Positions 1-9,966 of a stretch of DNA of 64,000 nucleotides are shown here, in pieces. The DNA comes from Arthrobacter sp. Alg241-R88 (GTDB lineage Bacteria; Actinomycetota; Actinomycetes; Actinomycetales; Micrococcaceae). Where the stretch lies: NCBI RefSeq assembly GCF_900537115.1, contig NZ_UNRG01000002.1, forward strand, positions 124,591-188,590, written 5' to 3'. Numbering within the stretch: position 1 is the first letter of the stretch; every line of letters starts with the position of its first letter. The translations under genes and the position numbers were made by a program. Under the pieces are notes generated by a model, which saw only the letters and a list, made by a program, of their open reading frames with translations, was not told the DNA's origin and did not search any database.

Positions 1-2
1 GG

Positions 3-593
3 CCCCTCGCCTGGTTCAGCGGCTACGCGGTGCTGGGCGGACTCGCCGTCGTCGGATTCTCGCTGGTACACGCCCTCGCCTTCCTGGCACTGAAGACCGA
101 CGGCGCCGTGCGGCACCGTGCGCGGAAGTGGTTTGTCCGGCTGCTTCCCGTCCTGCTCCTGCCCATCGCAGGCTGGGCCCTGAGCATCCAGTTCCTCGAC
201 GGCAAGGCCTGGACCTGGGCGCTGATCGTGCTGGCGGTTGCTGCAGCGGCTGCAGCCTGGGCCATGGCCCGCAAGGGGGCGGAGGGCAAGGCCTTCGTGG
301 CCCTGGGAGCTTTCCTGGCGCTGGGTTCGGCGTCCATCTTTGGCGCTGTGTTCCCTGTGGTGCTGCCTTCCACGCTGAATGAAGCTTTTGACCTGACCAT
401 TTCCAACGCTTCCTCCTCCGACTACACTCTGGGCCTTATGAGTGTCGTGGCAGCGTTCGGCCTGCCCCTGGTCATCGCCTACCAGGCCTGGACCTACTGG
501 GTGTTCCGGAGGCGGGTCAGTGCCGCGCACATTCCGGAAGCCCACAGCTTCCTGCCGGCCATCGCCGCCAAGGCCTTCACCACCAAGGACTGA
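3..593 (+). CDS. cydB: Cytochrome bd ubiquinol oxidase subunit II (3' part)
   Basis: This is the C-terminal part of subunit II of the membrane quinol oxidase that reduces oxygen to water; the gene begins upstream of the window. About 196 residues remain. They are strongly hydrophobic, with roughly five membrane segments separated by short basic loops (for example the RHRARKW loop), and the chain ends with a conserved-looking cytoplasmic tail. The fused CydDC exporter gene starts one base after the stop codon, the usual cydAB-cydDC order, which supports the call. The beginning of the gene and its partner cydA are not visible. Family assignment rests on hydropathy, the SGYAVLGGL stretch and context. 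Confidence 0.9.
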   Translation, partial: PLAWFSGYAVLGGLAVVGFSLVHALAFLALKTDGAVRHRARKWFVRLLPVLLLPIAGWALSIQFLDGKAWTWALIVLAVAAAAAAWAMARKGAEGKAFVALGAFLALGSASIFGAVFPVVLPSTLNEAFDLTISNASSSDYTLGLMSVVAAFGLPLVIAYQAWTYWVFRRRVSAAHIPEAHSFLPAIAAKAFTTKD

Positions 594-594
594 C

Positions 595-3500
595 ATGCGT
601 CCAACTTTCCCGCCCGGACCCGCCACCCGTTCAGCCATGTACTGGCTGGGACTCCTCGCCGCCCTCAAGGCGTTGTCGCTGGTCCTGATCGGGCAGGCTG
701 TCGCCTCGGCTCTCGCCGGACTCGCGGCGGGAAACCCGGCCTGGGCGGACCAGATGGCAGTCGGCATGGCGGGAGTGGTGCTGAGGTCCCTCACCGTGTG
801 GGGGCAGGCAGTGGCATCCCGCCGCGCTGCCTTGGGCATCAAGGAGGAGCTGCGCTCCGGTTTGCTGGAAAGGGCGCTGCGCAACGGCGTCCGCGGCACG
901 GGGCCGGCCGACGGCGGACTGGCAGTGCTTGCCACCCGAGGGCTGGATGCGCTGGACAGCTACTACACCCAGTTCCTGCCCGCACTCGTGAACTGCGCGG
1001 CCATCCCGCTCCTGGTGGGGGCCCGCATCCTTTTCGCCGACTGGGTGAGTGCAGTAGTCATCGTCCTGACCGTTCCGCTCGTGCCGCTGTTTATGGTGCT
1101 GATCGGCCGGTACACCGAGGACAACGTCCGCGAGGCACAGGCGTCCCTCGCCAGGCTCTCCACCCACATGCTCGAACTCGCCAAGGGACTGCCGGTCCTG
1201 GTGGGCCTGGGCCGCGCCACCGCCCAGCGCAGGGCACTCGAGGAAATCTCCGAGGAATACCGTGCCCGCACCATGGGAACACTGCGGACTGCATTCCTCT
1301 CGGCGCTGGCCCTGGAGCTCATCGCCACCATCTCCGTGGCCGTGGTGGCTGTCTTCATCGGTGTCCGGCTCGTCCACGGCGACATGCCGCTGGAGGCCGG
1401 CCTGCTGGCCCTGATCCTCGCACCGGAGTGCTACCTGCCGCTGCGTGAACTGGGCACGGCCCACCATGCCAGTGACGACGGCCGGGTGGCGCTCGCCGAA
1501 ACAACTGCAGTGACTGATGCGCCGGAGCCGCAGCCGCTTCGGACAGCCCCGGCCGGCAGGCCTGGCGCGCCCATTACCGTCAGCGGCCTCACCGTGAGCT
1601 ACCAAGGACGGTCCCTGCCCGCCGTCGGACCGCTCAGTTTCACCGCACCGCAGAGCAGGATCACCGCGCTGGACGGACCCAGCGGCGCCGGCAAAAGCAC
1701 GGTGCTGGGCATACTGGCCGGGACCGTCGGCCATGGAGCGGGCACCACGGTCAGCGGCACCATCACGGGCCTGGACCGCACCAAAATTGCCTGGGTTCCG
1801 CAGCATCCGGTGATGGTGGCAGAGACGGTACTCGACGAGATCGTGCTCTACCTGTCGGGCGGTTCCGGCATCGAAACAGTTGAACACAGGCGCCAGGGAG
1901 CGGAAGCTGCTGCCCGCGCCTGCCTGGTCCGTGCTGCAGCCGGACACCTTGCTGCGAAACACCCTGCGGAACTAAGCCCGGGAGAGTTGCGCCGTGTGGC
2001 CCTGGCGCGCGGCCTGGCACGGATCGAGGCCGGCGCCACCGTCCTGCTGCTGGATGAGCCCACGGCGCACCTGGATGATGTATCGGCGGCATTGGTGGAA
2101 GACACCATCAGGAAGCTCCGGGGAAAGGTGACTGTCATCCTGGTGGCGCACGAGGAGCGCACCCGTGCCCTCGCGGAACACCTGGTGCCGGTGGGCGGGC
2201 AGGTGGGCGGTCCCAGCCGCGCGGTCGCGGCTGCCGGACACCCCGCGGATGGTGCGGAATCGCTCCCGCATAGTGTGAGCGGGAACGCGCCGGCACCTGC
2301 TGTGCCCCATTTCCCTGCGGGGGATAGGCCGGGCTCTACAGAAGCTCCGGCTGCAAGCGGCAGAGAGCACGGTGCAGGCAAACACGGTGCCGCCCGGTTG
2401 CTGGCCGCACTCTTGGCGCCCGTGCGGGGCACGTTCGCCGCCGCAGCCCTGGTGGGCACCCTCGCAGCGGTGTTCGCGGTCGCGCTGTCCGGGCTGTCCG
2501 GCTGGCTCATTATCCGCGCCAGCGAGCAGCCGCCCATCCTGTACCTGCTGACCGCGATCGTTGGCGTGCGGTTCTTCGGAATCGGCCGCGCCGTGCTCCG
2601 GTACTGTGAGCGGCTCATCCTGCACGATGCCGTGTTTGCTGCCCTCACGCAGTTGCGGGGCAGGCTGTGGGAGTCCCTGAGCCGGCGGGCGCTGCCGCTC
2701 CGCCGCCTGCTGCAGGGCGGCAACGTCCTCGGAACGGTGATTGACGACGTCGATACCGTCCGCGACCTCCTGCCGCGCGTTGTCCTGCCGCCGGTCACAG
2801 CGCTCGCGGTTTCAGTTCTGGCCCTGGTCACCACGTCCTTGCTGGTGCCTGCCGCGCTTCCTGCCGTGATCGCCGCCAGCGTGGCCAGCCTCCTGCTCGC
2901 TCCGGCAGCCGCACTCTGGGGCGACCGCAAGTCCGCCACCGCCGAGCAACTCCTCCGCTCCGGGGTCCTGCGCCGGGTTTCCGCAGCCCTTGACGCCCGT
3001 GCCGAGCTCCACGCCAACGGCGCAGCTCCCCGCGTCCTCAACGAATTGCAGGCCCAGGACCGCGAGGCCACCAAGGCTTCCCGGCGTTCGGCCTGGGCAG
3101 ACGGGCTGGGACAGGCCATCACCACCGCAGCGTGCGGTGCCGCCGCCCTGGGTGCCGCCCTGCTGGCGGGTCCGGCGGTGCTCGACGGCCAGCTCGCGCC
3201 GGCGACGGCGGCCGTGGTGGTCCTGCTGCTCCTGGCTTTGGTGGAGCCGTTCGCAGCAATGACGACGGCGGTGCGCCAGTTCCCTGCACTGCGGACCGTG
3301 ATGCAGCGCGTGGCTGCGTCCGGGGCACTGGACGCGGACACCCGGGACCCCAGCATGCGGGACCATGTTCCGGGGGCCACTGGCGATGGCCTGCAGACTG
3401 TTCCTGCCCGCCCGGGCGGCCGTCCCGGCGTCGAACTGGCTGGCCTCTCAGCAGCCTGGCCGGGCGGTGCTCCAGTCTTCTCCGGCCTGGACGCCGTGGC

Positions 3501-4146
3501 GGAACCGGGGAGGTGGCTGGCCGTCACCGGCCCATCGGGGTCGGGGAAGTCCACGCTGCTGTCGGTGCTGCTCGGCTTCCTGCCGGTTGCCGCCGGACGG
3601 GTGGGCGTGACCGGGCGGGCTGCCTGGTGCCCGCAGGAAGCGCACCTGTTTGATTCCACCATCCGGGGGAACTTGCTGCTGGGCAGGCCCGGCTCAGGGG
3701 ATGGAACAACCGGAAGCGGGAAAGATGTCGACAGCGATATGACAGCTGCGCTGGCGTCGGTGGGCCTGGCCGGCCTGCTGGAGCGGCTCCCTTCGGGCCT
3801 GGACACACGAATCGGTCCGGGCGGGGCGTTCCTCAGCGGTGGGGAGCGGCAGCGCTTGGCCGTGGCCCGAACGCTGATGACCGGGGCCGAGGTGATCCTG
3901 CTGGATGAGCCAACGGCCCACCTGGACGCAGAGTCGGCCCGGGCCATGCTGGCGGACCTGCGGCAGGGACTGCGCCACCGCACCGTGGTGCTGGTGACGC
4001 ACAACCCGGCCGACATCCGGGCAGAGGATGCGCGACTGGTGCTTGCGCCCGCTACCGGAGAAGCAAGCGAAGGGCATGCCCGTTCAGAGCACCAGGGTGA
4101 CCACCTTGTGGCGTCGTGGGCGGGGGATCAGCCGTCCACGTCGTGA
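595..4146 (+). CDS. cydDC: Fused thiol reductant ABC exporter CydD-CydC
   Basis: A 1183-residue protein joining both halves of the heterodimeric exporter that sends glutathione/cysteine-type reductants out of the cytoplasm and is needed to assemble cytochrome bd. The CydD half has a membrane domain (about residues 15-310), Walker A GPSGAGKST near residue 361, signature LSPGE and Walker B VLLLDEPTAHLDD. An Ala/Gly/Pro-rich linker (about 545-605) leads to the CydC membrane domain and a second ATPase with Walker A GPSGSGKST near residue 979, signature LSGGE and Walker B VILLDEP. The frame stays open upstream to 442, but that overlaps cydB; the ATG at 595, one base after the cydB stop, fits translational coupling. 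The 3' end overlaps the convergent DinB gene by 19 bases. Confidence 0.93.
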   Translation: MRPTFPPGPATRSAMYWLGLLAALKALSLVLIGQAVASALAGLAAGNPAWADQMAVGMAGVVLRSLTVWGQAVASRRAALGIKEELRSGLLERALRNGVRGTGPADGGLAVLATRGLDALDSYYTQFLPALVNCAAIPLLVGARILFADWVSAVVIVLTVPLVPLFMVLIGRYTEDNVREAQASLARLSTHMLELAKGLPVLVGLGRATAQRRALEEISEEYRARTMGTLRTAFLSALALELIATISVAVVAVFIGVRLVHGDMPLEAGLLALILAPECYLPLRELGTAHHASDDGRVALAETTAVTDAPEPQPLRTAPAGRPGAPITVSGLTVSYQGRSLPAVGPLSFTAPQSRITALDGPSGAGKSTVLGILAGTVGHGAGTTVSGTITGLDRTKIAWVPQHPVMVAETVLDEIVLYLSGGSGIETVEHRRQGAEAAARACLVRAAAGHLAAKHPAELSPGELRRVALARGLARIEAGATVLLLDEPTAHLDDVSAALVEDTIRKLRGKVTVILVAHEERTRALAEHLVPVGGQVGGPSRAVAAAGHPADGAESLPHSVSGNAPAPAVPHFPAGDRPGSTEAPAASGREHGAGKHGAARLLAALLAPVRGTFAAAALVGTLAAVFAVALSGLSGWLIIRASEQPPILYLLTAIVGVRFFGIGRAVLRYCERLILHDAVFAALTQLRGRLWESLSRRALPLRRLLQGGNVLGTVIDDVDTVRDLLPRVVLPPVTALAVSVLALVTTSLLVPAALPAVIAASVASLLLAPAAALWGDRKSATAEQLLRSGVLRRVSAALDARAELHANGAAPRVLNELQAQDREATKASRRSAWADGLGQAITTAACGAAALGAALLAGPAVLDGQLAPATAAVVVLLLLALVEPFAAMTTAVRQFPALRTVMQRVAASGALDADTRDPSMRDHVPGATGDGLQTVPARPGGRPGVELAGLSAAWPGGAPVFSGLDAVAEPGRWLAVTGPSGSGKSTLLSVLLGFLPVAAGRVGVTGRAAWCPQEAHLFDSTIRGNLLLGRPGSGDGTTGSGKDVDSDMTAALASVGLAGLLERLPSGLDTRIGPGGAFLSGGERQRLAVARTLMTGAEVILLDEPTAHLDAESARAMLADLRQGLRHRTVVLVTHNPADIRAEDARLVLAPATGEASEGHARSEHQGDHLVASWAGDQPSTS

Positions 4147-4646
4147 AGGTGATGGACCACGTCGTGCAGGAAGTACTGGGAAAGCGTCAGTACGGTGAAC
4201 TCCGAGCCGTTGCTGCGCAGCCCCTTGCGTCCCCACTCCGATTCACGGACGGCCGCGAATGATTCAGCCGCCTGCTGTCCTTCAGCCGTAAGCTCGGCAC
4301 TGACTACCGCGGGGTCGGCGCTGGCGTAGTCCTTGTCGATGGCGGTCTGGTCCTGGTCCCAGTTGTCGAACCGTGCGTCGTCCGAGTCAAGCATGAGGTT
4401 TAGCCGCTGGTCGAAAAGGCTGAACACGTCGCGGACGTGGCAGGCGTACTCCAAAGCGGACCACGTGTGGTCGTCAGGACGCTCGGCCACGTCAGGCCGC
4501 CGCAGCACGGCGCGCCAGCGGGGGAGCAGGCTCCCGATACTGCCAGGGACGGTGGACGGTGTGGCCGTGGAGGCATCGAACGAGCATTCCGGGCAAGGAC
4601 GGGTGAGGACCCAGGTCCAGTCCTTTTCATCAGGCACGATAGGCAT
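4128..4646 (-). CDS. DinB-family protein
   Basis: A 172-residue protein with the DinB/YfiT four-helix-bundle pattern: a histidine in the second helix (ALEYACHVRDVF) and a C-terminal helix with paired histidines (FLHDVVHHLHDVD), the usual triad of metal ligands. Members are metal-dependent enzymes, often thiol transferases; the substrate here cannot be inferred. An N-terminal CPEC motif lies in a short leader that may be an additional metal or redox site. The gene starts 9 bases after parC on the same strand and is probably cotranscribed with it; its 3' end runs into the end of cydDC. Confidence 0.78.
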   Translation of the reverse strand: MPIVPDEKDWTWVLTRPCPECSFDASTATPSTVPGSIGSLLPRWRAVLRRPDVAERPDDHTWSALEYACHVRDVFSLFDQRLNLMLDSDDARFDNWDQDQTAIDKDYASADPAVVSAELTAEGQQAAESFAAVRESEWGRKGLRSNGSEFTVLTLSQYFLHDVVHHLHDVDG

Positions 4647-4655
4647 GAGAGCAGT

Positions 4656-7163
4656 CTAAGCGGGATCGGGCCAGGCCATGGCGGGGCCCACCACCTCGAC
4701 CGGCTGGGACAGCGGGATCCCCGAACCGTCACGCCGGCCGTGCTCCTGAGGCAGGGACCGGGCCACGCCGGCCGCCGAGGAAGCCTTCGCGGGGCCGTGG
4801 CCGGCCCATGCCAGCAGCAACGTATCCTCGCCCTTCAGGAAGCGGTGTGCCCGCACTCCCGCAGTGGCACGTCCCTTCGCAGGGTACTCGGAGAACGCCG
4901 TCACTTTGGCGGTACCCGGTGCCGTGCCGGGCAGCGCCCCCGTGGTGCCGGCAATGGTCACCACCACGGCGGACTCGTCCTTGGGCTGGACGGCGCCGAA
5001 GAACAGAACGCGGTCATCCGCAGCGAGCTTGATTCCCGCCATTCCGCCGGCCGTGCGCCCCTGCGGCCGCACCACGCCGGCGCCGAACTTCAGGAGCTGG
5101 GCCTGGCTCGTCAGGAAGACGAGTTCGGCATCCTCCGCTCCCGCCGGCGCGACACCCACCACAAAGTCCTTGTCCTTGAGCGCAATGACTTCCCAGTCCT
5201 CGCGGTTCAGCGGATACTCCGGCTGCACCCGCTTCACCACTCCCTGGGCCGTGCCGATGGCCAGCACTTCGTCGAGCGGGGCAAATGCCACCAGGGTTTC
5301 CCCCTTCAGCAGGGTGATGAAGTCCTTGGCCGGAACGCCGCCGGCGAGGTTCGGCAGCCCGGATACCGGTGGCAGGACGGGCATGTCCATCACCTGCAGG
5401 CGGAGCATGCGCCCCTGCGAGGTGACGGCGGCGATCTCGCCCCTGGCGGACGTCTTGACCACGGAGGTATACACGTCGTGCTTGGTCCTGGGTCCTGCCT
5501 CTGCCAGCGGTTCCCGGTTGCTGGTGCGCGCTATCTGGCCCGAGGCGGTCAGGATGGCCCAGCAGGGGTCGTCGGCGATTTCCAGCGCCAGCGGGACTGC
5601 CTTGCCCTTCTTCCCGTTGGTCAGGGCCAGGTCGGCCGCGACGGTGGGGGACACGGCCTCGGATTCGAGCAGCACTGTCCGCCGCGGGGTGCCGTGCTCT
5701 GCGGCGATGGCGCCAAGTTCGTCCGATACCAGGGTCCGGAGGCGTTCCTCTGAACCGAGGATGGCCTCGAGCTCAGCGATTTCACGGCGCAGCTCGTCCT
5801 GTTCCTTCTCCAGCTCAATCCGCGAGTACTTGGTCAGCTGGCGCAGCCGCAGCTCCAGGATGTAGTTCGCCTGGATTTCCGTGAGGTCGTAGATGGACAT
5901 CAGCCGGGCCCGGGCGGCGGCGGCCTCGTCCGAGGACCGGATGATCTGGATGACCTCGTCGATGTCCACGATGGCGATGAGGAGGCCTTCCACCAGGTGC
6001 AGGCGGTCCTTCTTCTTGCCCAGCCGGAAGACGGTCCGGCGGCGCACCACGTCGATCCGGTGGTTCACGTACACGGTCAGCAGCTGCACCAGGCCCAGGG
6101 TCTGCGGCTGGCCGTCCACCAGGGTGACGTTGTTGATGCCGAAGGAGTCCTCCATCGGCGAATAGCGGTAGAGCTGCTGGAGCACCGCGTTGGGGTTGAA
6201 GCCGTTCTTGAGTTCGATGACCAGGCGCAGGCCGTGCTTGCGGTCCGTCAGGTCAACGATGTCGCTGATGCCGGTCAGCTTTTTGGAGTTGACGGCGTCC
6301 TTGATCTTCTCGATGACCTTTTCGGGGCCCACCATGTAGGGGAGCTCGGTGACCACCAGGCCGGTCCGGCGCGCGGACAGCTGTTCGACTTCCACCTTGG
6401 CCCGCGTCTTGAAGGACCCGCGGCCGGTGGCGTAGGCATCGCGGATACCGTCCAGTCCCACAATCCGCCCGCCGCTGGGCAGGTCCGGCCCGGGCACGAA
6501 GCGCATGATGTCATCCAGCGTGGCGTCCGGGTTGGCGATCAGGTGCCGCGCGGCGGAGATGACCTCCACAAGGTTGTGCGGGGCCATGTTGGTGGCCATG
6601 CCGACGGCGATGCCCGTGGCGCCGTTGACCAGCAGGTTGGGGAACGCGGCCGGCAGGACGTCCGGCTGGGTGAGCTGGTTGTCATAGTTGGGGACAAAGT
6701 CCACCACGTCCTCATCGAGGTGGTCGGTGAGGGTGAGGGCAGCAGCCGCAAGCCGGGCCTCGGTGTACCGGGGGGCGGCAGGGCCGTCGTCGAGCGAGCC
6801 GAAGTTGCCGTGCCCGTCAATCAGCGGCAGCCGAAGCGAGAAGTCCTGGGCCATGCGCACCATGGCGTCATAAATGGCCGTGTCGCCGTGCGGGTGCAGC
6901 TTGCCCATGACCTCGCCCACCACACGGGCGCTCTTGACGTGTCCCCGGTCCGGGCGCAGGCCCATGTCGCTCATCATGTACAGGATGCGGCGCTGCACCG
7001 GCTTGAGGCCGTCCCGGGCGTCCGGAAGCGCCCGCGAGTAGATCACCGAGTACGCATACTCCAGGAAGGAGCCTTCCATTTCGGAGGTTACATCGATGTC
7101 CACGATGTTCTCCGTGTAGGGGGTGGTGTCCACGGGAGGGGCTGAACTTTGGCGGCGGGCCAT
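4656..7163 (-). CDS. parC: DNA topoisomerase IV subunit A (ParC/GyrA family)
   Basis: An 835-residue type IIA topoisomerase A subunit that cuts and rejoins DNA to decatenate chromosomes, working with a ParE/GyrB-type ATPase subunit encoded elsewhere. The winged-helix breakage domain occupies the first 400 or so residues, with the catalytic tyrosine at position 133 (PRYTEARL) and the quinolone-determining segment [10 protein letters not shown] at 90-99. A coiled-coil region ([15 protein letters not shown]) follows, then a six-bladed C-terminal DNA-wrapping domain. The GyrA-box QRRGGRG is not seen, consistent with ParC rather than GyrA. The ATG start at 7163 faces the divergent acetyltransferase gene across 77 bases. 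Confidence 0.9.
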   Translation of the reverse strand: MARRQSSAPPVDTTPYTENIVDIDVTSEMEGSFLEYAYSVIYSRALPDARDGLKPVQRRILYMMSDMGLRPDRGHVKSARVVGEVMGKLHPHGDTAIYDAMVRMAQDFSLRLPLIDGHGNFGSLDDGPAAPRYTEARLAAAALTLTDHLDEDVVDFVPNYDNQLTQPDVLPAAFPNLLVNGATGIAVGMATNMAPHNLVEVISAARHLIANPDATLDDIMRFVPGPDLPSGGRIVGLDGIRDAYATGRGSFKTRAKVEVEQLSARRTGLVVTELPYMVGPEKVIEKIKDAVNSKKLTGISDIVDLTDRKHGLRLVIELKNGFNPNAVLQQLYRYSPMEDSFGINNVTLVDGQPQTLGLVQLLTVYVNHRIDVVRRRTVFRLGKKKDRLHLVEGLLIAIVDIDEVIQIIRSSDEAAAARARLMSIYDLTEIQANYILELRLRQLTKYSRIELEKEQDELRREIAELEAILGSEERLRTLVSDELGAIAAEHGTPRRTVLLESEAVSPTVAADLALTNGKKGKAVPLALEIADDPCWAILTASGQIARTSNREPLAEAGPRTKHDVYTSVVKTSARGEIAAVTSQGRMLRLQVMDMPVLPPVSGLPNLAGGVPAKDFITLLKGETLVAFAPLDEVLAIGTAQGVVKRVQPEYPLNREDWEVIALKDKDFVVGVAPAGAEDAELVFLTSQAQLLKFGAGVVRPQGRTAGGMAGIKLAADDRVLFFGAVQPKDESAVVVTIAGTTGALPGTAPGTAKVTAFSEYPAKGRATAGVRAHRFLKGEDTLLLAWAGHGPAKASSAAGVARSLPQEHGRRDGSGIPLSQPVEVVGPAMAWPDPA

Positions 7164-7228
7164 GGGGGTTGGTAAATCCTTCTTCGGTACTGTGCAGCTG
7201 ACGGGGGTGTGCTGCGGGAGTTTTTGGC

Positions 7229-7241
7229 TAGGCTAAGCCTA
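7229..7241 (+). promoter_or_regulatory. Leaderless promoter -10 box (palindromic) of the GNAT/ACS gene
   Basis: TAGGCTAAGCCTA is a perfect 13-base palindrome. Its first six bases, TAGGCT, sit exactly at -12 to -7 from the ATG at 7241, the geometry of a leaderless actinobacterial promoter (TAnnnT). No Shine-Dalgarno sequence precedes the start and no good -35 box is visible. Confidence 0.5.
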
Positions 7242-9925
7242 TGGTGGATCAGCCCGGGGACGGCGAATATCCGGAACATTGGGAAGCCGATGTCGTGCTG
7301 CGGGACGGCGGGACAGCCCACTTGAGGCCGATTCATCCCTCCGATGCCGACGCTGTCCAGGCATTCCACGTCGGGCAGTCGCAGGATTCAATCTACATGC
7401 GGTTCTTCGCCTTCAAGGCCAGGCTGTCCAGCAAAGAGCTCAAGCGCTTCACCGAGGTTGACTACAAGGACCGGGTAGCTTTCGTCATCACCATCCGCGG
7501 CGAAATCGTGGGCATCGGACGGTACGACCGGCTTGATGACCCCACCGAGGCGGAGGTGGCGTTCAACATTGCCGATTCCCATCAGGGACGGGGAATCGGC
7601 TCCATCCTGCTGGAACACCTGGCCGCCGCCGCACACGAAAACGGGATCCGGCGCTTCAGCGCCGAGGTGCTGCCGGAAAACCGCAAGATGCTGACGGTAT
7701 TTTCCGAGGCCGGCTACGACGTCCGTCGGCATTTTGACGACGGCGTCGTCAGCCTCGAGTTCAACATCGACCCCACTGAGAAGTCGCGTGCCGTGATGGA
7801 ATCCCGGGAGCACCGCGCAGAGGCGAGGAGCGTGCGGGACCTGCTGACGCCGTCGTCCATTGCCGTGATCGGTGCCAGCCGCAAGTGGGGGACCGTCGGC
7901 TACCAGCTCCTGGAGCACATCATCGAGGGCGGCTTCAGCGGCCCCGTCTACGCCATCAACCCGGAAGCACTGGAACTCGCCGGCATGATGTCCTTCGGCA
8001 AACTCTCCGAAGTCCCGGATCCCGTCCAGCTGGCCGTCGTCGCCGTCCCGTATGAAGAAGTCCCCGCCGTAGTGGCGGACTGCGCCGCCGCCGGCGTCAG
8101 GGGACTGGTGGTTGCCTCTGCAGGCTTCGCGGACGACGGCGAACGCGGCCTGCTACGCCAGCGGGACCTCGTTCGGCAGGCCCGGGCAAGCGGCATGCGG
8201 GTTATTGGGCCGGCGTCGTTGGGAATCGTCAACACCAACCCGGAGGTGTCCCTCAACGCTTCGATGGCCCCCACCATGCCGCTCCGGGGCGGGCTGGGCC
8301 TGTTCAGCCAGTCGGCGGCCATCGGCGTCTCGCTGTATGCCGCTTCCAGCCGGCGGCGGCTGGGTCTGTCCACGTTCCTGTCCGCCGGTAACCGGGCCGA
8401 CGTGTCCGGCAACGACATGATGCAGTACTGGGAGGACGATCCCGATACCACCGCGGTCGGGCTCTACCTTGAATCCATTGGCAACCCGCGCAAGTTTTCC
8501 CGCCTGGCACGGCGGCTGGCGCGCACCAGGCCCGTCATCGTGGCCAAGTCCGATGCCATGGGGCTGCGGCTGCCGCCCGGGCACGCCGTCCGGACAACCC
8601 AGGCTCCCGCCGGCGCCCTGGACGCGATGCTGCGCCAGTCCGGCGTCATCCGGGTGGAAACCATTGAGCAACTGGTGGACGTCGCGCAGGTGGTTTCGGC
8701 GCAGCCGCTCCCCGCCGGCCCGGGACTGGCCATCTTCAGCAACTCCCAGGCGCTGGGCAAAGTGGTGGCGGACAGCGCGTCTTCCCAAGGCCTCATCGTC
8801 GCAGAACTGGTCACCGGCGTGGACCTCGACGCCGGACAGTCGATTGCCCTGCCCGCCCTGCGGGCCAGCCTGCTCAAGACACTTGAGTCCGACGCCGTCC
8901 ACTCGGCTGTTGCGGCGCTGCTCCCCGCCCGCGGGCTGACCGTGGACAGCATCGCCGAAGTGCTGGCCCAATGTTCGGCAACAGCCGGAAAGCCGGTGGT
9001 GGCCGCCTTCACCGGCATCCTTGACCCTTCCATATCGGTGGAGGGAATGCTGGGGTCCCAGGAACGCGCCGTCCCCTGCTTTTCCAATCCGGGGGCTGCT
9101 GTGGCTGCGCTCGCTGCCGTGGCCCGCTACTCCGAATGGGTGTCCCGGGACCAGGGGCATTTCGTGGAACCCGAAGGGTGCAGCCCCGAGCTTGCCCGGG
9201 CGGAAATCGAAGCGCTGCTCAGGGATGTCAAAGGTGAGCAGCTGAAGAAGCTGGACCCGGCAGCCGCGGCCTCACTGCTGGGGCATTACGGAATCAGGGT
9301 GCTGCCTTCGGTGGGCTTTGACAATCCCGACCAGGCCGTTGAGGCTGCGGATGCCCTGGGCTGGCCCGTGGTGCTGAAGACAACCGATCCCGCGCTTCGG
9401 CACCGGCTTGATCTCGGCGGGGTGCGCCTGGACATCCAGGATGCGGAATCGCTGCGCCAGAACGTGCTGCAGATGCGGCGCGTGCTCTCCCACTACGGGG
9501 ACCCAGCGCTGGAAGTTCAAAGCATGGCGCCGGTGGGGCAGGCCTGCACGTTCCGGGCGATCGAGGATCCGCTGCTGGGCCCGGTGATCTCGTTCGGGCT
9601 CGCCGGCGACGCCGTGAACCTGCTGGACGACTGGGCGCACCGCGTCCCGCCGCTCTCCGCCGCCGACGTGGACGATTTCATCCGCGCCCCACGGGCGGCG
9701 CAAAAGCTCTTTGGCTACCAGGGGCTGCCGCCCGTGGACGTCACGGCGCTTGAGGACCTTGCCGGCCGCCTCGCCTGGCTCAAGGACAACCACCCCGAAA
9801 TTGCCCTGGTGGAACTCAACCCCGTCCTGTGCGGCAACTCGGGAGCCACCACCCTTGCTGCTGACGTACGCATCGGCAACGCCGCCCAGCGGACGGACAG
9901 CGCGCGGCGGGCCATGCTGGGCTGA
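7241..9925 (+). CDS. GNAT acetyltransferase fused to NDP-forming acyl-CoA synthetase-like domains
   Basis: An 894-residue fusion. Residues 18-180 form a GNAT fold with the acetyl-CoA binding motif QGRGIG at 115-120. Residues about 200-330 are a CoA-binding Rossmann domain (SSIAVIGASRKWGTVG), followed by succinyl-CoA-ligase-like flavodoxin domains (to about 650) and an ATP-grasp domain (about 660-890). The composition is that of Pat-type protein lysine acetyltransferases, which control acetyl-CoA synthetase and other enzymes, but with the acetyltransferase at the N-terminus instead of the C-terminus. Whether the synthetase part still forms acyl-CoA or only senses acyl-CoA is not decided by the sequence. 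The gene probably has a leaderless promoter. Confidence 0.85.
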   Translation: MVDQPGDGEYPEHWEADVVLRDGGTAHLRPIHPSDADAVQAFHVGQSQDSIYMRFFAFKARLSSKELKRFTEVDYKDRVAFVITIRGEIVGIGRYDRLDDPTEAEVAFNIADSHQGRGIGSILLEHLAAAAHENGIRRFSAEVLPENRKMLTVFSEAGYDVRRHFDDGVVSLEFNIDPTEKSRAVMESREHRAEARSVRDLLTPSSIAVIGASRKWGTVGYQLLEHIIEGGFSGPVYAINPEALELAGMMSFGKLSEVPDPVQLAVVAVPYEEVPAVVADCAAAGVRGLVVASAGFADDGERGLLRQRDLVRQARASGMRVIGPASLGIVNTNPEVSLNASMAPTMPLRGGLGLFSQSAAIGVSLYAASSRRRLGLSTFLSAGNRADVSGNDMMQYWEDDPDTTAVGLYLESIGNPRKFSRLARRLARTRPVIVAKSDAMGLRLPPGHAVRTTQAPAGALDAMLRQSGVIRVETIEQLVDVAQVVSAQPLPAGPGLAIFSNSQALGKVVADSASSQGLIVAELVTGVDLDAGQSIALPALRASLLKTLESDAVHSAVAALLPARGLTVDSIAEVLAQCSATAGKPVVAAFTGILDPSISVEGMLGSQERAVPCFSNPGAAVAALAAVARYSEWVSRDQGHFVEPEGCSPELARAEIEALLRDVKGEQLKKLDPAAAASLLGHYGIRVLPSVGFDNPDQAVEAADALGWPVVLKTTDPALRHRLDLGGVRLDIQDAESLRQNVLQMRRVLSHYGDPALEVQSMAPVGQACTFRAIEDPLLGPVISFGLAGDAVNLLDDWAHRVPPLSAADVDDFIRAPRAAQKLFGYQGLPPVDVTALEDLAGRLAWLKDNHPEIALVELNPVLCGNSGATTLAADVRIGNAAQRTDSARRAMLG

Positions 9926-9966
9926 CGCGGTTAGCAAGTGACCGGCCGATCTGTGAAAATGGGGGA

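Noticed and set aside
442..594. N-terminal extension of CydDC into cydB
   Set aside because: The in-frame extension overlaps cydB codons; the ATG at 595 directly after the cydB stop gives the normal protein.
1848..4016. A 722-codon open frame on the minus strand
   Set aside because: It lies opposite the well-supported CydDC gene, is a mirror of its GC-rich codon pattern (Arg/Ser/Ala-rich, no domain) and has no start signal.
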